Shown here in pieces: positions 21,824 to 24,425 of a DNA stretch of 24,425 bases (within the stretch, counting starts at the first letter, position 1; each line of letters begins with the position of its first letter). The stretch spans positions 1-24,425 of the forward strand of contig JBILYK010000052.1 of assembly GCA_044377735.1 (NCBI GenBank), read 5' to 3'. This DNA comes from Tabrizicola_A sp044377735 (lineage in GTDB: Bacteria > Pseudomonadota > Alphaproteobacteria > Rhodobacterales > Rhodobacteraceae). The translations under genes and the position numbers were made by a program. The notes under the pieces were generated by a model. The model had not been told where the DNA came from, searched no databases, and saw nothing but the letters and a program-made list of their open reading frames with translations.

Positions 21824-22288
21824 TTAGGCCACCTGAGGCTCGCCGAACCGTTCGATGAGCTTGGCTTTGATCTGGTCGCGGACCTGACGATAGGCGGCCA
21901 TCTTGGCCTCGCGGGTGTCGCCGCCCAAAGCCGTGGGGTCGAGGATAGGCCAGTATTCCACGGTCAGGTGGTAGTGCTTTGTCAGATCCAGCGCCTGAGC
22001 TTTGGAATGCGAAGATAAAGCGATGATCAGGTCATATTGGCCCAGATCATCGCCCAACTCTTGCATCTCTTCAAAGCTGCGGCTGCGGTGGCGCGACAGT
22101 TCGATCCCCATTTCTGCGCAAACGGTCACCGAAAACCCGTCAATCTCCATGTCATTCTTGACGCCCGCCGACTGCACATAGGCGCGCTGGCCATAGAATT
22201 TCTTCATCAGGCCTTCGGCCATGGGCGAGCGCACGGCGTTGTGATCGCAGCAAAACAGCACAGCTTGCGGAAACTCGCCCACGCTCAT
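21824..22288 (-). CDS. Low-molecular-weight protein-tyrosine-phosphatase-like protein
   Basis: The 154-residue product has the LMWPc fold shared by tyrosine phosphatases and arsenate reductases. The phosphate loop C-x5-R-S reads CDHNAVRS near residues 14-21, and the general acid Asp is in the ILDPTALGG segment. The start is ATG at 22288, which overlaps the stop of the upstream UPF0262 gene as ATGA and follows TTGGGG; an upstream TTG at 22294 is less likely. It is probably co-transcribed with hisD and the UPF0262 gene, a neighbourhood often seen in Rhodobacterales. No ars genes are nearby, so a phosphatase role is favoured over arsenate reduction, but the substrate is unknown. Confidence 0.87.
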   Translation of the reverse strand: MSVGEFPQAVLFCCDHNAVRSPMAEGLMKKFYGQRAYVQSAGVKNDMEIDGFSVTVCAEMGIELSRHRSRSFEEMQELGDDLGQYDLIIALSSHSKAQALDLTKHYHLTVEYWPILDPTALGGDTREAKMAAYRQVRDQIKAKLIERFGEPQVA

Positions 22289-22764
22289 CCCCAATGCAAA
22301 ACACAGATCAGCGTGAACAGCCGCCGTGAGGTGGCCGTGTCGACCACCGCTTTGCCCTCCAGCCGCTCTTGCAAGACGCGCGCACCTTCATTGTGAATGC
22401 CCCGACGCGCCATGTCGATCGCCTCGATCTGGCTGGGGGGCAGGCGTTTCACCGCATCGAAGTAGCTTTCGCAGATTTGGAAGTAATCCTTCACGACCTG
22501 CCGGAAGGGTCCCAGCGAGAGATGGAACTCACCGACCGAGCTTTCGTCCTCTTTGGCGATGGAAAACACCAGCCGCCCCTCGCGGATCGCGAGGCCCAAC
22601 CGGTAGGGGCCGGATGAGACCTCGCGCCCTTCGCGCGGTGGCATGCCAAAGGAATTATCTTCCAGCAGGTCGAAAATCGCGACCTTGCGCTCTTGTTCAA
22701 TTTCCGGTGTCGGGCGGGCAAGCCCGCGTTCATCGATCTCGATATGGCAAATTCGGTCGGTCAT
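22285..22764 (-). CDS. UPF0262 family protein
   Basis: The product of about 159 residues matches UPF0262, a family largely confined to Alphaproteobacteria and of unknown function. It opens with ICHIEIDE, has the family stretch EQERKVAIFDLLEDNSF, a central LSLGPFRQVVKDYFQICESYFDAVKRLPPSQIEAIDMARRGIHNEGARVL, and ends TSRRLFTLICVLHWG. It appears cytoplasmic, without signal or membrane span. Start: ATG at 22764 keeps the family N-terminus; a TTG at 22782 is another option with a GAGG site. It lies 78 bases after hisD and its stop overlaps the start of the phosphatase gene, so the two are translationally coupled. Confidence 0.87.
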   Translation of the reverse strand: MTDRICHIEIDERGLARPTPEIEQERKVAIFDLLEDNSFGMPPREGREVSSGPYRLGLAIREGRLVFSIAKEDESSVGEFHLSLGPFRQVVKDYFQICESYFDAVKRLPPSQIEAIDMARRGIHNEGARVLQERLEGKAVVDTATSRRLFTLICVLHWG

Positions 22765-22842
22765 GGGCAGGCTTTCACTCAACAGGCCTCTGTGATGCCC
22801 GAGCCCGAGCCCTGTTGCAAGCCCGGCGCAAAAGGCGCGTCA

Positions 22843-24144
22843 TCACCGGTTCAGCCGCGACAACCGCGCGGTCACGCTCAGGCCATGGGCTTCAAGGCTT
22901 TCACTTCTGGCCAAACGCTCGGCGGCAGGGCCGATCGTGGCCAAAGCTTCGGGCGTCATCTTGGCCAGCGTGGTGCGCTTGACGAAATCCAGAACCGACA
23001 GGCCCGAGGAAAACCGCGCGGAGCGCGCGGTGGGCAGCACATGGTTCGGCCCGCCAACATAATCGCCAATGGCTTCAGGGGTCCATGCGCCTAGGAAAAT
23101 CGCCCCGGCATGGGTGATCTGGGTGCTCAGGGCATCGGGATCAGCCACGCAAAGCTCCAGATGCTCGGGTGCTAGCCGGTTCGACAAGGTGGCCGCCTCG
23201 GCCAGATCGCGCGCCACGATCACCGCGCCAAAGTCACGCCAAGAGGCCCCCGCAATCGCCCGGCGCTCCAGCGTTTGCAGACGCGCCTGGACAGCGGTCA
23301 CCACCTTGGCGGCGAAAGCCTGATCCGGGGTGATGAGGATGGACTGCGCACTTTCGTCATGCTCGGCTTGCGACAAAAGATCGAGGGCAATCCAGTCGGG
23401 ATCATTGTCGCCGTCTGCGATGACCAGAATCTCCGAAGGCCCCGCGATCATGTCGATGCCGACGCGGCCAAAGACCCGCCGCTTGGCGGCCGCCACATAA
23501 GCATTGCCCGGCCCGGTGATCTTGTCGACGGGCTGGATCGTCTCAGTGCCATAAGCCAGCGCGGCCACCGCCTGCGCGCCGCCGATGCGGTAGACGGTAT
23601 CCACCCCTGCAATCTGTGCGGCCAACAGCACCAGCGGGTTCACCACACCCCCGGGTGTCGGGCAGGTCACGACCAACCGCTTGACCCCCGCCACTTTGGC
23701 CGGAATGGCATTCATCAAGACCGATGAAGGATAGGAGGCCAGCCCCCCCGGCACATAAAGGCCCGCCGCCGACACTGGCGTCCAGCGCCAGCCAAGGGTG
23801 GCGCCGGTGACATCCTGCCACAGCGCATCCTGCGGCAGCTGGCGGGCGTGATAGGCGCGGATCCGGTCTGCGGCCAGCTCCAGTGCGGCGCGATCTTCGG
23901 GAGCGACCTTGGCAATCTCGGCCTCGATCTCGGCTTTGGTAAAGGCCATGGTCTCGGGCGTCAGCGCCAGCTTGTCGAACCGCGCCGTCAATTCCAGCAC
24001 CGCCGCATCGCCGCGCGCGCGCACATCAGCGATGATGGCGGCCACCGCGTCATCGACGTCAGGGCTGTCCTCGCGCTTTTGGCCCAACAGGGCGGTAAAG
24101 CGGGCGTCGAAATCGGCGTCTTTCGTGTTCAGAAAGCTGGGCAT
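22843..24144 (-). CDS. hisD: Histidinol dehydrogenase
   Basis: The 433-residue enzyme catalyses the last two steps of histidine synthesis, oxidising L-histidinol to L-histidine with two NAD in the cytoplasm, using a zinc ion. Zinc ligands are visible as Gln259 and His262 (in SQAEHD), Asp361 (in GDYVGGPNH) and His420; the catalytic pair is Glu327 and His328 (in APEHLE). The signature GPSEILVIAD is intact. The ATG at 24144 follows GCAGGAG at good spacing; the open frame extends only five codons further. It leads a minus-strand group with the UPF0262 and phosphatase genes. Other his genes are not in the window. Confidence 0.97.
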   Translation of the reverse strand: MPSFLNTKDADFDARFTALLGQKREDSPDVDDAVAAIIADVRARGDAAVLELTARFDKLALTPETMAFTKAEIEAEIAKVAPEDRAALELAADRIRAYHARQLPQDALWQDVTGATLGWRWTPVSAAGLYVPGGLASYPSSVLMNAIPAKVAGVKRLVVTCPTPGGVVNPLVLLAAQIAGVDTVYRIGGAQAVAALAYGTETIQPVDKITGPGNAYVAAAKRRVFGRVGIDMIAGPSEILVIADGDNDPDWIALDLLSQAEHDESAQSILITPDQAFAAKVVTAVQARLQTLERRAIAGASWRDFGAVIVARDLAEAATLSNRLAPEHLELCVADPDALSTQITHAGAIFLGAWTPEAIGDYVGGPNHVLPTARSARFSSGLSVLDFVKRTTLAKMTPEALATIGPAAERLARSESLEAHGLSVTARLSRLNR

Positions 24145-24203
24145 CGGCGTCTCCTGCAACTTTTGCCCGTCCTAGGCCAAAGCCTGCACCGCCGCAAGAA
24201 AAA

Positions 24204-24315
24204 GGGGGCCGTCTGCCCCCTCGCCGCATGCGCGGCTCACCCCCGAGGATAGTTAAGCCGCATTGAAGGCCAGACAGCTTCTGCCTTCAATGCGGTGACA
24301 AATATCCTCCGGGGG
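24204..24315. terminator. Multi-stem structured intergenic element downstream of the AraC gene
   Basis: Three stems follow each other: GGGGGC/GCCCCC with a 5-base loop (24204-24220), GCCGC/GCGGC (24223-24236), and a perfect 13-bp stem CCGCATTGAAGGC/GCCTTCAATGCGG (24258-24270 with 24283-24295). The last is enclosed by an outer arm pair (CCCCGAGGATA at 24241-24251 with TATCCTCCGGGG at 24303-24314, one bulge). It lies between the AraC-family gene and hisD on the same strand, so it probably ends the AraC transcript, and it may also be a dispersed repeat. Confidence 0.65.
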
Positions 24316-24356
24316 TCCGGGGGTGGAAAATCCCCGGCGCGTGGGGTCAGATCGCC

Positions 24357-24425
24357 TCAGCCGCCGAAATGCGAAAACCGATAAGGGCTGACGCCGTATT
24401 TCTTGCGGAAAGATTTCGAGACATG
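24357..24425 (-). CDS. AraC-family transcriptional regulator, C-terminal end only
   Basis: Only the last 22 codons and the stop are inside the window. They read HVSKSFRKKYGVSPYRFSHF followed by GG and stop, the recognisable end of the second helix-turn-helix of AraC regulators (S-x-SFRKKYGxSPxxFR). The rest lies beyond the right edge, so the effector domain and target cannot be told. Confidence 0.72.
   Translation of the reverse strand, partial: HVSKSFRKKYGVSPYRFSHFGG

Noticed and set aside
21824..22288. Arsenate reductase assignment
   Set aside because: The fold is shared, but no ars genes or arsenic regulator are adjacent, so a specific arsenic role is not supported.

Overview
The window is a GC-rich, densely coded chromosomal segment that reads as an alphaproteobacterium of the order Rhodobacterales (family Rhodobacteraceae or Paracoccaceae). 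This rests on the protein families and gene order (hisD - UPF0262 - low-molecular-weight phosphatase; divergent katG/oxyR with an AT-rich gap), a xylose operon run by a ROK-type XylR, and GC-rich intergenic hairpin repeats. The genus cannot be set from the sequence alone. No phage, IS element, CRISPR array, tRNA or rRNA was seen.

Layout. (1) 1-4060: an intergenic stretch without a convincing gene, a DUF1203 protein (+), FMN-dependent L-lactate dehydrogenase lldD (-) with a perfect 7-7-7 operator-like palindrome before its start, an orphan glycosyltransferase-like gene (+) and trpA (-). (2) 4190-5287: the ribosome-associated ATPase ychF (+). (3) 5445-13024: the xylose locus. A ROK repressor xylR (-) is divergent from xylF-xylH-xylG (periplasmic binding protein, permease, single-domain ATPase), xylB (xylulokinase) and xylA (xylose isomerase). 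Together they import D-xylose and convert it to xylulose-5-phosphate. (4) 13006-15847: two exported-protein genes joined to the end of xylA by overlapping reading frames: a Tat-exported vanadium-haloperoxidase/PAP2-fold enzyme and an FG-GAP/UnbV beta-propeller protein. Their role is not obvious from xylose metabolism and they are the most novel item here. (5) 15969-19197: katG (-) and oxyR (+), divergent, a hydrogen peroxide defence pair. (6) 19361-21321: a MurR/RpiR-type regulator (-) divergent from an inositol 2-dehydrogenase (+), with a GGAA-N6-TTCC palindrome between them, followed by a frameshifted HxlR regulator pseudogene. (7) 21824-24144: hisD, a UPF0262 protein and a low-molecular-weight protein-tyrosine-phosphatase-like protein, all (-). 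The window ends inside the C-terminus of an AraC-family regulator (-).

Several intergenic regions hold structured DNA: a REP-like GC-rich hairpin family (three copies), a 46-bp inverted repeat that supplies the stop codon of the RpiR gene, a 66-bp hairpin next to a strong bidirectional terminator between the beta-propeller gene and katG, and a large multi-stem element downstream of the AraC gene. Most large antisense frames (for example the 674-codon frame opposite katG) are GC-rich shadows of real genes and were left out.
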